Positions 29,741 to 38,265 of a stretch of 43,778 nucleotides of DNA are shown piece by piece (position 1 is the stretch's first letter; each line of letters opens with the position of its first letter). The translations under genes were made by a program, and so were the position numbers. The notes under the pieces are model-generated. The model was not told where the DNA came from. It was given only the letters and a program-made list of their open reading frames with translations, and searched no databases. The DNA lies in contig JACPCJ010000098.1 in NCBI GenBank assembly GCA_016179865.1, positions 1 through 43,778 on the forward strand, given 5' to 3'. Source of the DNA: Actinomycetota bacterium. GTDB lineage: Bacteria > Actinomycetota > Acidimicrobiia > IMCC26256 > JACPCJ01.

Positions 29741-31063
29741 GTGCCCTCCCCGATCCGGTACGCCCGCAGTGGTGATCTGAGCATCGCGTACCGAGTCGAG
29801 GGTTCGGGCCCGGACTTGCTGGTGGCTCCCGGGTTCATCTCCCACCTGGAATGGGCAATGGACGAGCCGGTGGTGGCGCGCTTCTCGGAGCGGCTGGCGT
29901 CGTTCTCTCGAGTCATCGTGTTCGACAAGCGGGGGTGCGGGCTCTCCGATCCGGTGAGCGGGCCGCCGTCGCTCGAAGAGAACGTCCAGGACATGCGGGC
30001 GGTGCTCGACGCGGTCGGGTCGGAGCGGGCGGTCATCTTTGGGGTCTCCGAAGGGGGGTCGACGGCGATGTTGTTTGCGGCGACCCACCCTGTTCGAACC
30101 GCGGCCTTGATTCTCTACGGGAGTTATGCGCGCGTCCTGCGTGCGCCCGACTACCCGTTCGGAGTCGGCTCGGACGAACACCAGGTCTTGATCGACATGA
30201 CGATGGAACGGTGGGGCGATGGCGTCGGGCTGTCGGCGTGGGCTCCGAGTGCTGGTGACGATCCGCGCCTTCGTGAGTCGTGGGCGCGGCTCCAGCGATT
30301 GGCGGCGAGCCCGGCCATGGTTCGGCGGATCTTCGAGCTGTACCGCGACATTGATATCCGACCGGTGCTTCCAAGTATCCGGGTACCCACGCTCGTACTC
30401 CACCGCCGAGATGATCGGATGGTTCCCGTCGCGATGGCGCACTACCTCGCCGACCACCTCCCCGACGCCAAGCTCGTCGAACTCGAGGGGACCGATCACA
30501 CGTTCTTCACCGGGGACACCCGGGTGATGTTGGACGAACTCGAGGAATTCGCCACCGGGACGGTCGGGCCCCAGGGCGGTGACCGCGTCCTTGCCACGGT
30601 GCTCTTCACCGACATTGTTTCCTCAACGGAGCGGGCGATCGCGATGGGTGACGCCCGCTGGCGCGATCTGCTGGAGACCCACCACGCTCAGGTTACGAGC
30701 CAAATCGAGCGGTTCGAGGGGCGCGAGGTGAAGTCACTTGGGGACGGGTTTCTCGCCGTCTTTGACGGGCCGGCGCGGGCGATCAGGTGCGCGCAGGCCA
30801 TTTCCGACCGGGCCCGCTCGATCGGTCTCGACGTGCGGGCGGGGCTGCACACGGGAGAGTGCGAGACGATCGGCGATGACATCGGCGGGATCGCAGTCCA
30901 CATTGCTGCCCGGGTCGCCGCGCTCGGTCAGGGCGACGAAGTCCTGGTGTCAAGCACGGTCAAGGATCTCGTCGCCGGGTCAGGCATCGTGTTCGAAGAT
31001 CGAGGATCGCACGCGCTCAAGGGCGTCGATGACGAGTGGAGGCTCTTCGCCGCGCTGCGGTAG
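29741..31063 (+). CDS. Alpha/beta hydrolase-class III adenylate/guanylate cyclase fusion
   Basis: A 440-aa fusion protein. The N-terminal hydrolase (1-270) has a Ser nucleophile in IFGVSEGGSTA, Asp in HRRDDRMVPV and His in EGTDHTFFTGD. The C-terminal class III cyclase (about 280-440) starts TVLFTDIVSSTERA (metal Asp), has VKSLGDGFLAVFDGPARAI (second Asp) and GLDVRAGLHTGECE, and ends in a typical ALKGVDDEWRLFAAL. This hydrolase-cyclase pairing is known in actinobacteria. The start is probably GTG 29741 (PSPIRYARSGDLSIAYRV); GTG 29702 is possible. The ligand of the hydrolase domain is unknown. Confidence 0.9.
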   Translation: MPSPIRYARSGDLSIAYRVEGSGPDLLVAPGFISHLEWAMDEPVVARFSERLASFSRVIVFDKRGCGLSDPVSGPPSLEENVQDMRAVLDAVGSERAVIFGVSEGGSTAMLFAATHPVRTAALILYGSYARVLRAPDYPFGVGSDEHQVLIDMTMERWGDGVGLSAWAPSAGDDPRLRESWARLQRLAASPAMVRRIFELYRDIDIRPVLPSIRVPTLVLHRRDDRMVPVAMAHYLADHLPDAKLVELEGTDHTFFTGDTRVMLDELEEFATGTVGPQGGDRVLATVLFTDIVSSTERAIAMGDARWRDLLETHHAQVTSQIERFEGREVKSLGDGFLAVFDGPARAIRCAQAISDRARSIGLDVRAGLHTGECETIGDDIGGIAVHIAARVAALGQGDEVLVSSTVKDLVAGSGIVFEDRGSHALKGVDDEWRLFAALR

Positions 31064-31099
31064 CCGGCCGTTCGGTGCAGTTCTTCGTCCACTCTCCTT

Positions 31100-31139
31100 G
31101 TGCCGGATGTTCCGCTCTCAGCGCGGGTCGATCCGGCAC
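31100..31139. terminator. Bidirectional terminator-like hairpin
   Basis: GTGCCGGAT/ATCCGGCAC, perfect 9-bp arms with a 22-base loop, between the convergent cyclase and lytic transglycosylase genes. Confidence 0.45.
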
Positions 31140-31151
31140 TAGGTAGGAGTC

Positions 31152-32078
31152 CTAGGAAGGAAGGCCGTCGGCGAGGGTCCAGCCGACGGGGAGGACGACG
31201 TCGCCGGTGGTGAGCCGGTAGTAGACGTCCCAGTGGTAGTAGCCGAAGTAGGAGCGCTCGTTGGCCCGCATCACGCCGGCGTGGGCCTCGACGGCGTCGA
31301 CGTAGCGGTCGCTGTGGTTGTAGGCGAAGAGGGCTCCTGGCATGTCGGCGGGCGCGCCCGCCGCCACCAGGTACCGGGCCGCGGCCCGGATGGAGTCACC
31401 GGCGTCCTCGATGTCGCCCTCGCCGTAGGTTTCCCAGGTCGAGGGCAGGAACTGCATCGGCCCGCTGGCGCCGGCGGTGCTGACACCCCGGATGCGTCCC
31501 ATCCGGGTCTCCACGAGGTGGATCGCCGCGAGGTACTCCCAAGGGACGCCGAACTCGCCCTCGGCGGCGCGGTAGTGCGCCAGCAACTCGCCGGCGGGCG
31601 GGGGATCGACGATGACCCAGTCCGGAAGGGCCGGGCGCGGGTCCGTGAGCTCCCACAGGTCGCGAAACGCGCCCGCGTTGGCCGCTGTGACCGGCGCCAG
31701 GCCTGGGCCGACGCCCGCGGCAACGGCGGCGTCCCACTCGGGGTGACGAGCGAGCTGGCGGTAGGCCCGTTGTTGGGCCCGGCCCCAGGCGGGCAGAGCG
31801 TCGTCGGATGTCGCCGGATCACGGATGGCGGTTTCGGCGGCGACGATGGCTTCGGCGAGGTCGTCGGGCCCCGACGGGTCGGACGCCGCTGCGAAGGCTT
31901 GGTCCGCGTCTGCGTCGTCGGGCTCGGTCGAACTGGTCGCCTCGGCGGGCTCTTCTTGGGTTGTGGCCCGCGTGGTCTCCGCCGTCTCCGGGCCGCCGCC
32001 GTCGCCATTGGCGGTCAGCGCGATGACGCCGGCCACGACGAGGATCCCGACGCACGCGGCGAGAATTCGAGAGCGCAC
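31152..32078 (-). CDS. Lytic murein transglycosylase-like protein
   Basis: A 308-aa exported protein. The N-terminal hydrophobic segment (about 4-24, ILAACVGILVVAGVIALTA) is a signal or anchor, followed by an acidic/Thr-rich linker. The C-terminal lysozyme-like domain contains the catalytic Glu in AAIHLVETRMGRIRGV, then GASGPMQFLPSTWETYGEGDIEDAGDSIRAAARYL and FAYNHSDRYVDAV. It should cut peptidoglycan glycan strands outside the membrane. The start is GTG 32078. Divergent from the ECF sigma gene. Confidence 0.9.
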   Translation of the reverse strand: MRSRILAACVGILVVAGVIALTANGDGGGPETAETTRATTQEEPAEATSSTEPDDADADQAFAAASDPSGPDDLAEAIVAAETAIRDPATSDDALPAWGRAQQRAYRQLARHPEWDAAVAAGVGPGLAPVTAANAGAFRDLWELTDPRPALPDWVIVDPPPAGELLAHYRAAEGEFGVPWEYLAAIHLVETRMGRIRGVSTAGASGPMQFLPSTWETYGEGDIEDAGDSIRAAARYLVAAGAPADMPGALFAYNHSDRYVDAVEAHAGVMRANERSYFGYYHWDVYYRLTTGDVVLPVGWTLADGLPS

Positions 32079-32124
32079 TTAGAGGCTGCGCGGATCGGTC
32101 ACGGTGCTCCTGCGAAACGGCTTC

Positions 32125-32147
32125 CTGGGCAGGCTTCGCCTGCCCAG
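32125..32147. promoter_or_regulatory. 10-bp hairpin in divergent gap
   Basis: CTGGGCAGGC/GCCTGCCCAG, a perfect 10-bp stem with loop TTC between the transglycosylase and sigma-factor genes. Because the genes diverge, it would fall in a 5' leader or operator, not at a 3' end. Confidence 0.5.
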
Positions 32148-32161
32148 ACTCGCGCCTATTT

Positions 32162-32208
32162 CCTAACAGCGTGCCGCCGATCGGCGCACGCTCTTCGGCG
32201 AGGTTAGG
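32162..32208. promoter_or_regulatory. Nested inverted repeats before ECF sigma gene
   Basis: CCTAAC (32162) pairs with GTTAGG (32203). Between them, GCGTGC-C-GCCGATCGGC-GCACGC (32169-32191) is a near-perfect palindrome with one bulged base. This suggests a dimer-binding or structured leader site. Confidence 0.45.
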
Positions 32209-32233
32209 TGCGGGCGTGCTTGGCTGGGGGGCC

Positions 32234-32845
32234 ATGATCGGGGCTGGGTTCGACGCCGTCCTTACGGCCGCGCAGGATGGCGACGAGGCGGCCCTCGAGA
32301 CGTTGTACCGCGATCTCGCACCGCTCGTCCGTGGGTACCTGCGGGTTCGCGGCGCCGCTGACCCCGATGACGTCACCTCGGAGACGTTCGTCGCCGTGGT
32401 GCGGAACCTTGGCCGGTTCCGCGGGAGCGAAACCAAGCTCCGGTCGTGGGTTCTCACCATCGCCCACCGCCGGCTGATCGACGAGCGCCGCAAGCACGGT
32501 CGCCGGCGCGACACTCTCCACGAGCCCGACGTCGTCGTCGAGCTCGCCGGGGCTGGTGCTGACGACGCGGCGACGGGTGCGCTCGAACGGATCAGCGACG
32601 AACGCGTCGCCGGCCTCCTCGACCTCCTCACCGACGATCAGCGGGCCGTGGTAATGCTTCGTCTGATCGCCGACCTCTCGGTTCGTGATGTGGCCGCCAT
32701 CCTCGGGAAGCGACCGGGTGCTGTGAAGACCCTCCAACGGCGAGCGCTGACGCGTTTGGCGAAGGTCGTCGCAGAAGGGGCGGACGGGGACGAAGGTACC
32801 GAGGAGCAGGACGTCCCGTTTCCCGACGGCCATGAACTCCGATGA
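32234..32845 (+). CDS. ECF-type RNA polymerase sigma factor
   Basis: A 203-aa sigma factor. Region 2 is complete: DGDEAALETLYRDLAPLVRGYLRVRGAADPDDVTSETFVAVVRNLGRFRG, then RSWVLTIAHRRLIDERRK. Region 4 follows with LLTDDQRAVVMLRLIADLSVRDVAAILGKRPGAVKTLQRRALTRL, containing the -35 reading HTH. A gap with acidic residues separates them. ATG 32234 is preferred over the upstream start at 32171, with GGGGGG just upstream. It overlaps the next gene by 14 bp, so the downstream protein is probably its regulator. Confidence 0.93.
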   Translation: MIGAGFDAVLTAAQDGDEAALETLYRDLAPLVRGYLRVRGAADPDDVTSETFVAVVRNLGRFRGSETKLRSWVLTIAHRRLIDERRKHGRRRDTLHEPDVVVELAGAGADDAATGALERISDERVAGLLDLLTDDQRAVVMLRLIADLSVRDVAAILGKRPGAVKTLQRRALTRLAKVVAEGADGDEGTEEQDVPFPDGHELR

Positions 32846-33626
32846 CTGGGACGACATGACGGACCCGCAGGACCCGCAGCTCGAACGGGTGCTCCACGCA
32901 ATCCGCGAGGAGCTGACCCAAGCGCCCCCCGAGTACGTCGCGCAACGACACCTTCGTGCCATGCGTGAGGCCGGCGGTTCGGTTCGGGTCCGCGCCGACC
33001 GACCCCGGAGGATTCTCGTGCCCCGATTCACCCCCGCATGGCTGGCCGCCGGCGTGGCGGCGCTCATCGGCTTTACCGGCGGACTGGCTGCCGCCGACGC
33101 ACTCCCGGACTCCGCTCAGCACGTGGTCGCCCAGACGGTCAGCCACATCGGAATCGATGTCCCCGATCCCCGCGCCGACGACGCCGACGCGGATGACGAC
33201 GCGGATGACGACGCGGATGACGACGCCGACGATCCAGATGCCCGCCCTGACACGCACGGCCGGACCGTTTCGAGTGTGGCCCACGATCCCACGCTCGAAG
33301 GGTGTGAGCACGGCCAGGCCGTCAGTGACGTCGCCTCCTCCAAGAATCAGGGCAACCCTGACGCCCCCGGCCAGGGCGACGATCGCGACCCGTGCGCCAA
33401 GGGCGGGGGCGACGACGAGTCGGACGGTGACGACGGGTCCGACGGCGAAGGCGAGGGTGGCGGCTCGAGCGGGTCTCCCGGAAACGCTGCGAATGCGGGT
33501 TCCAATGGGGAGGGCCGTGGGAACGCAGGTTCCCAAGATGACGACGACGAATCCGGGCCCGGGAACTCCGGTGGGCAGGGGAATCAGGGCCAGGGGAATC
33601 AGGGCCAGGGAGGCGGTAACGACTGA
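32832..33626 (+). CDS. Sigma-associated single-TM protein with acidic repeats
   Basis: A 264-aa protein with a cytoplasmic N-terminal part (1-65), one membrane helix (about 68-88, PAWLAAGVAALIGFTGGLAAA) and a long outer part rich in Asp, Gly, Asn and Gln. The outer part includes three DDAD repeats, CEHGQAVSDVASSKNQG, and a repetitive QGNQGQGNQGQGG end. It has no zinc-type anti-sigma motif. Its start lies inside the sigma gene, the arrangement of sigma/anti-sigma pairs. Two Cys in the outer part could pair. The anti-sigma role is inferred from position and topology. Confidence 0.75.
   Translation: MNSDDWDDMTDPQDPQLERVLHAIREELTQAPPEYVAQRHLRAMREAGGSVRVRADRPRRILVPRFTPAWLAAGVAALIGFTGGLAAADALPDSAQHVVAQTVSHIGIDVPDPRADDADADDDADDDADDDADDPDARPDTHGRTVSSVAHDPTLEGCEHGQAVSDVASSKNQGNPDAPGQGDDRDPCAKGGGDDESDGDDGSDGEGEGGGSSGSPGNAANAGSNGEGRGNAGSQDDDDESGPGNSGGQGNQGQGNQGQGGGND
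33186..33221 (+). repeat. 3 x 12-bp tandem repeat coding DADD
   Basis: Three perfect GACGCGGATGAC units encode Asp-rich repeats in the outer domain. A shorter repeat, CAGGGGAATCAGGGC, occurs near 33575-33605. Confidence 0.85.
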
Positions 33627-33656
33627 CTGACCCGGGGGGTCGCGGTCAGCACGAAG

Positions 33657-33701
33657 GGGCCCGGCGCCCGTTCCCGCCAGGGGACCGGGAGTGCCGGGCC
33701 C
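33657..33701 (+). terminator. GC-rich hairpin after the acidic protein
   Basis: GGGCCCGGC/GCCGGGCCC, perfect 9-bp arms in the 122-bp gap before the phosphatase gene. No T-run follows. Confidence 0.4.
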
Positions 33702-33748
33702 GTTCGCGTGCTGGGGTACGGGGCTGCGTAGCGTGAGCAGGGATTTGT

Positions 33749-35347
33749 ATGACCCGCCACGAACCTTCCCGGATGCCCCGAATCTGGCGCACTCGCGCCC
33801 TGGCGTGCGCCGCCCTCGCCGCGGTCGCGGCGACGACGGCGACGACCGCGCCCGTCGGTGCGCAAACCAGTGCGTCGGCGCTCCACGTCGTGGTCCTCGT
33901 CGTCGACGGCATGAACCCCGATGAGGTCACGGCCCTCACCCCGAGCCTGAACGGCGTCCGTTCAGCCGGGACATGGTTCGAGGACTCCCGCTCCGTCCTC
34001 GTCGCCGAGACCATTCCGAACCACGTGGCCATGATGACCGGCGTCCTCCCGGGCCGGAGCGGCATCGTGGCCAACAGCGTGATCGCTCAGGACGACCAGG
34101 AGAAGGCCGACGACGCCGATGACCCCGGCCTCTTCGATCCGGGGATCGAGACCTTGTTCACCACGTTCCACAACCGGTGCCCCGGCGTCCAGACGGCCAC
34201 CGTCCTCTCCAAGGCCTACCTCCACGGCATCTTTGCGACGGGGGGCAACCAGCAGGCGGCCGACTTCCACTGGGCGCCTACTCCGCTCATCCCGGTCAGT
34301 GGCCACACCCCCGACCTGTTCACGACCAACGCCTTCCTCGGGTGGCTCGACGGGGTCGACCCCGCCAAGCCGTCGTTCTCATTCGTGAACCTGGGTGACG
34401 TCGACCGGATGGGCCACGTCGACCTCGCCGGATCCGTCACCCAGGGAGCCGCACCGGCCCAACGGCGTGCCGTGCTGGAGCACACCGACGTCGAGGTGGG
34501 CCGCATCCTCACGGCACTCGAAGATCAAGACATGTGGGAGGAAACCGTTCTGGTTGTCGTCTCCGACCACGGCATGGACTGGGCGGTGCCCACGCAATTC
34601 GTCGAGACTTCGAAGATCCTCGAGGCGGCCGGCTTCCAGCGGGGGACGCCGGCCGAGGGCGCCGACTTCCAGATCGCCCACAACGGCGGTGCGGACCTCG
34701 TTTACGTCCACGACGACGCCCAGGTCGAGGCCATCGGCGCCGCCCTCAAGAACGCCAACAAGCCCGGGATTGCCGACGTGGTGTGGGGAAGCGGCCTCAG
34801 CAATCTCGGGATCTCGCACCGGCACGCCGGCGACGTGGTGGTGTTCGCCGCTGACGGCTGGCGGATGGCCGACGCCACCGGTCAGGAGAACGCCATCGTC
34901 GGGAACCACGGGCACGGGCCGACCCAGCACAACGTGCTCATGGTGGGGGGCGGGCATGACTCCGTGGCCAAGGGTGTGGCCGCCGGCCCCGACGACGCCC
35001 TGCTCGTCAACCCACGCGGGCGGGTCGGGGTCCTTTCCGTGGCCCCGACCGTGACGACGCTGTTCGGGATCGAGCCGCCGAACGAACCCTCCGACGCTCC
35101 CGCCCTCGACGCCGCCTTTGCCGGAGGATCGGTCCCAGAAGGGAAGGTCTGTGCGGCTGCGGCCACTACGGCGGGGGCCGGTGGTGCCGCTTCGGGTACG
35201 GACGTGATGGGGGCGGCGGCAGGGAGCCCGGGTGCGAGCGGTGGGGTGACGCCGGCGACGGGCGGTTCTCTGGCCGGCGTGGCGGCGTTCGGCACCGTCC
35301 TCGTGCTCGGCGGGCTGGCCCGGAGGCGGGCTCTTACCCGAGCTTGA
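33749..35347 (+). CDS. Alkaline phosphatase-superfamily phosphodiesterase, surface-anchored
   Basis: A 532-aa exported enzyme. The signal peptide (TRALACAALAAVAATTATTAPVGAQ) leads into HVVVLVVDGMNPDEV, where Asp binds metal. The nucleophile Thr is probably in AETIPNHVAMMTGVLPGRSGIVAN, and VVVSDHGMDW and GNHGHGPTQHNVLMV supply further metal ligands. The C-terminus has TPATGG, a hydrophobic helix and RRR, like a sortase or exosortase sorting signal. It is probably tethered to the envelope. Substrates of this type I phosphodiesterase/nucleotide-pyrophosphatase group are varied. It overlaps the convergent WS/DGAT gene by 14 bp. Confidence 0.88.
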   Translation: MTRHEPSRMPRIWRTRALACAALAAVAATTATTAPVGAQTSASALHVVVLVVDGMNPDEVTALTPSLNGVRSAGTWFEDSRSVLVAETIPNHVAMMTGVLPGRSGIVANSVIAQDDQEKADDADDPGLFDPGIETLFTTFHNRCPGVQTATVLSKAYLHGIFATGGNQQAADFHWAPTPLIPVSGHTPDLFTTNAFLGWLDGVDPAKPSFSFVNLGDVDRMGHVDLAGSVTQGAAPAQRRAVLEHTDVEVGRILTALEDQDMWEETVLVVVSDHGMDWAVPTQFVETSKILEAAGFQRGTPAEGADFQIAHNGGADLVYVHDDAQVEAIGAALKNANKPGIADVVWGSGLSNLGISHRHAGDVVVFAADGWRMADATGQENAIVGNHGHGPTQHNVLMVGGGHDSVAKGVAAGPDDALLVNPRGRVGVLSVAPTVTTLFGIEPPNEPSDAPALDAAFAGGSVPEGKVCAAAATTAGAGGAASGTDVMGAAAGSPGASGGVTPATGGSLAGVAAFGTVLVLGGLARRRALTRA

Positions 35348-36749
35348 GCACCTCCTCGAACCCTTCGCGCAGGCACGCGACGAAGCGCTCGCGGTCGGGA
35401 ATGGCGATGGCGTCGAGGTTGATTCCCACGCAGCAGGTGCCGCAGTGTGAGACGAGCGTGATGTTGGTGGCCGCGCCCGAGAGCGGCCCGAACGCGTACT
35501 GGGCCGCAACCTCAGCGCCTCCGAGGTAGACGGGGAAGGGCACGCCCGGCACGTTGCTGGTCACGAAGTCCACGCCCTTGAGGAGCCCCCCGAACACGCG
35601 CGTGGTCACCGACGTCGGCAGGCGGTTCAGGATCCCGGCGAGCGTGTCGGTCAGCGCCAGGGCCGGCTCTTGGCGCCACTCCCGCACCAGCCGTCCGAGC
35701 TGGCGCATCCGTTCGGCGGGGTCGATGACGGCCGCCGGAACTGGGAAGCGAGCGGGCACGAACCGGTTCCCGGCCATGGGATCGTCGTCGGCGCGCACGT
35801 TGATGGGCATCGTCATCCGGAGCTGTTCGACCGGTGACCCGTGGCGCTCGTGATAGCGGCGAAGTCCGCCGGTGACGGCAGCGATGAACGCGTCGTTGAG
35901 GGTGCCGTCGACCGACTTGGCCGCGCCCTTGAGGTCGTCGAGGGGGACGTCGATGGTCGCGAAACGGGCCGACAGGCTCCGTCCCCGCATGATGGGCGAC
36001 AGCGGCTCGCGCACCGGGGCGAGGATCCGACCGATCGAGCGGGCGGTGCGCAGGGCCGAGGCGGCGGTGACGTCGGGAGCCTGGAGTGCGCGAACGGCCG
36101 CTCCGATCCCGGCGCCGACCATCCGGCGGGCGCCCCGGCGCCAGCGGTCGGCGTTGTAGGCGACGGCCTCGCCGACGAGGCCGGCCAGCGTGGGGTGCTC
36201 GCCCTCGGGTGCAGGTGCCAGCTCGTCCGGCTCGGAAGGATGCGGGTCGAGGTCGAGGAGGTTCATGGCCAGCTTGATGCCACCCACCCCGTCGGTGATC
36301 GAGTGGTGCACTTTCTGCACCAGAGCCGCCCCGCCACCCTCGAGCCCCTCGATGAGGACGAACTCCCACAGGGGTCGGGCCCGATCGAAGCCCGCCATCC
36401 CCAGACCTTCGGTGAGGCGGAGGAGCGCGGCGGCGTCACCCGGCTCAGGCGCCCGGATCCGGCGCAGGTGGTAGTCGAGGTCGAAATGGGCGTCGGTGGT
36501 CCAGCGGGGCGGGCCGACACGAAGGGGAGGCACCACCACTCGCTGTCGCAGTTGCGGGATCACCCGGGTCGCCCGGTCGACCTTCGCCACCACCCGATCC
36601 CAGTCGGGCGAGGAATCGAGGACGGCGAGGGCGGTGATGGTCGACCGGAGGGTCGGGTCCTTCTCGATGTTCCAGAGCAGGGCGTCGGCGTCGCCCATGT
36701 AGTGAGTGGGTCCCGGCTCCGGCTCCGGTTGGCCCGCCTCAGGCGCCAT
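35334..36749 (-). CDS. Wax ester synthase/diacylglycerol acyltransferase (WS/DGAT)
   Basis: A 471-aa acyltransferase. The catalytic HHxxxDG motif is VQKVHHSITDGVGGI. The N-terminal MGDADALLWNIEKDPTLRSTITAL and C-terminal DUF1298 region (NVRADDDPMAGNRFVPARFPVP, FVTSNVPGVPFPVYLGG) are also typical. These enzymes join acyl-CoA to fatty alcohols or diacylglycerol in storage-lipid formation, a common actinobacterial function. ATG 36749 is preferred over the 36782 start, which adds a low-complexity stretch. Confidence 0.93.
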   Translation of the reverse strand: MAPEAGQPEPEPGPTHYMGDADALLWNIEKDPTLRSTITALAVLDSSPDWDRVVAKVDRATRVIPQLRQRVVVPPLRVGPPRWTTDAHFDLDYHLRRIRAPEPGDAAALLRLTEGLGMAGFDRARPLWEFVLIEGLEGGGAALVQKVHHSITDGVGGIKLAMNLLDLDPHPSEPDELAPAPEGEHPTLAGLVGEAVAYNADRWRRGARRMVGAGIGAAVRALQAPDVTAASALRTARSIGRILAPVREPLSPIMRGRSLSARFATIDVPLDDLKGAAKSVDGTLNDAFIAAVTGGLRRYHERHGSPVEQLRMTMPINVRADDDPMAGNRFVPARFPVPAAVIDPAERMRQLGRLVREWRQEPALALTDTLAGILNRLPTSVTTRVFGGLLKGVDFVTSNVPGVPFPVYLGGAEVAAQYAFGPLSGAATNITLVSHCGTCCVGINLDAIAIPDRERFVACLREGFEEVLKLG

Positions 36750-36803
36750 GCCGCCGGAGGCTAGCGGCCCGAGAGGCCCCACGGAGCGGAAAACGGGCCG
36801 TGA

Positions 36804-38258
36804 TCAGGGTTGGGTGCTCGGGCTGGTAGGCGCGGGACCAAGCTGTTCAAAACTCGGAGGGTCCCGGACTTCGGGCGGTGCGTAGAAGAATCCCGCTGGC
36901 ATCTCCTTGTCGTAGGGGGTGAGGAGGGCTCCGATTCCGAGTCCCGACGACGACGACCCCGAGCCCGAGGGCATCTCCACCTCGACGTCGGCACCGAAGT
37001 CGAACAGCTCGAGCGTCATCTGAGAGTGCATGCTGCTGGCGAAGCCGGACTCGTCGCGGTGGTCAGACGACGACGTGGTTTGGAGCTTGTGCACGACCCC
37101 GTCGTCCACCCCGATCCACGCCTCGGCCGTGCCCTCGCCCTCGGTGCCCTCGGGGGCGAAGACCGAGGCGGCGACGTCGAATCGGTAGTGCCTTACGGCG
37201 AAGCCGTCGAGGTCTTCCCGGCCCAGGTCGGTCACGCTGCCCCTGGCTCCACGGAGGAAGGCGGCGACGGCGGCGGGGTCGGCGAGCATCGCCGCCATCG
37301 GGCCGGCGGCCCCCGGCACCTCGACCCAGGCCCCGTCGGGCCCCTTGACGAGGGTGCGGTCCCCGTCGACGGCGATGCCGAAGGCCCCCGAGGGATCGGT
37401 GGGCAGGGCCGGCGAGGCCGAGGTGACCTCCATGGTGCCGTCGATGCGGAGCCGGCTGGGAAACTCCACCGCGCCGGCCCCGGAGACGCGCATCTCGAAC
37501 GTGAACTCGTCGGGGATTTCGAGGCCGGCGAAGCCGGCTCCGGCGCTGGCACGGAACGCCTCGTACTGCGCCCGAGCCTCGGCGACGTAGGCGTCGTACT
37601 GGCGGCGCATCTCGTCGACCTGGGCCTCGTACTGCCGGTGTGCCTCCTCCTGCTGCTCCGGCGGTAGGGAGGCGGAGTCAGGTTCGGGCGGCGGCGTGAA
37701 CGGCGGCGGCTCGAAGGCTTCGGCCGCGGCGGGAAGCGAGACCTCAGGAAGCGTGACCTCGTCGGGCGGTGAGATCGTGGCCGTCGTCGTGCCCGAGAGG
37801 CGGACCCGTGCCGTTCCCGCTTCGAGGGTCCGCTCCGCGGCGGTGAGGAGGGGCTCAACGACCTCGGGTGCGGCAACGCCGGGAGCGGAGTCGTCGTCGC
37901 CTTCCCGGGGGAACACGGCCAGGACGCCCACGAGCAGCGTGAGCACCGCGGCCAGCGAAAGGGTGACGAGGAGCGGCCCGCGGGGCTGCCCGGCCCAGCC
38001 GGGCCGAACCTCCTCCGCCGCCTGTTCGACGTCCAGGTCGATGACGTCACCGGTCTCGGCGGCGCTGCGTACGCCGGCGATCACCCGGTCGGCCAGACCG
38101 CCGGGCGCCGGGCCCGGCGCCATGGCCTGCGCATACTCGCCCACCTGGGCGAGGTCGCGCGAGAAGGCGAGACAGCGCTCGCACTCGTCGAGGTGCTCGG
38201 CGACGGCGGGGTTGAGGTCACCGTTGAGCAGGGCCTTCCGGCACGCCGAGTGGCGCAT
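36804..38258 (-). CDS. Zinc-type anti-sigma factor with outer lipoprotein-like sensor domain
   Basis: A 484-aa protein. The N-terminal zinc-finger domain has HSACRKALL and HLDECERCLAF, the HxxxCxxC pattern of zf-HC2 anti-sigma factors. A membrane helix (about 96-116, LLVTLSLAAVLTLLVGVLAVF) follows. The long outer part has a charged QYEAQVDEMRRQYDAYVAEARAQYEAF coiled-coil and a LolA/LprG-like beta domain (LRIDGTMEVTSASP, HYRFDVAASVFAPEG). ATG 38258 (MRHSACRKAL) has GAGGTG seven bases upstream. It lies seven bases after the sigma gene stop, the standard sigma/anti-sigma order. Confidence 0.85.
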   Translation of the reverse strand: MRHSACRKALLNGDLNPAVAEHLDECERCLAFSRDLAQVGEYAQAMAPGPAPGGLADRVIAGVRSAAETGDVIDLDVEQAAEEVRPGWAGQPRGPLLVTLSLAAVLTLLVGVLAVFPREGDDDSAPGVAAPEVVEPLLTAAERTLEAGTARVRLSGTTTATISPPDEVTLPEVSLPAAAEAFEPPPFTPPPEPDSASLPPEQQEEAHRQYEAQVDEMRRQYDAYVAEARAQYEAFRASAGAGFAGLEIPDEFTFEMRVSGAGAVEFPSRLRIDGTMEVTSASPALPTDPSGAFGIAVDGDRTLVKGPDGAWVEVPGAAGPMAAMLADPAAVAAFLRGARGSVTDLGREDLDGFAVRHYRFDVAASVFAPEGTEGEGTAEAWIGVDDGVVHKLQTTSSSDHRDESGFASSMHSQMTLELFDFGADVEVEMPSGSGSSSSGLGIGALLTPYDKEMPAGFFYAPPEVRDPPSFEQLGPAPTSPSTQP

Positions 38259-38265
38259 GTTCACC

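Noticed and set aside
33575-33605. CAGGGGAATCAGGGC repeats as a possible CRISPR-like array
   Set aside because: Short in-frame coding repeats (QGNQG) with no spacers.
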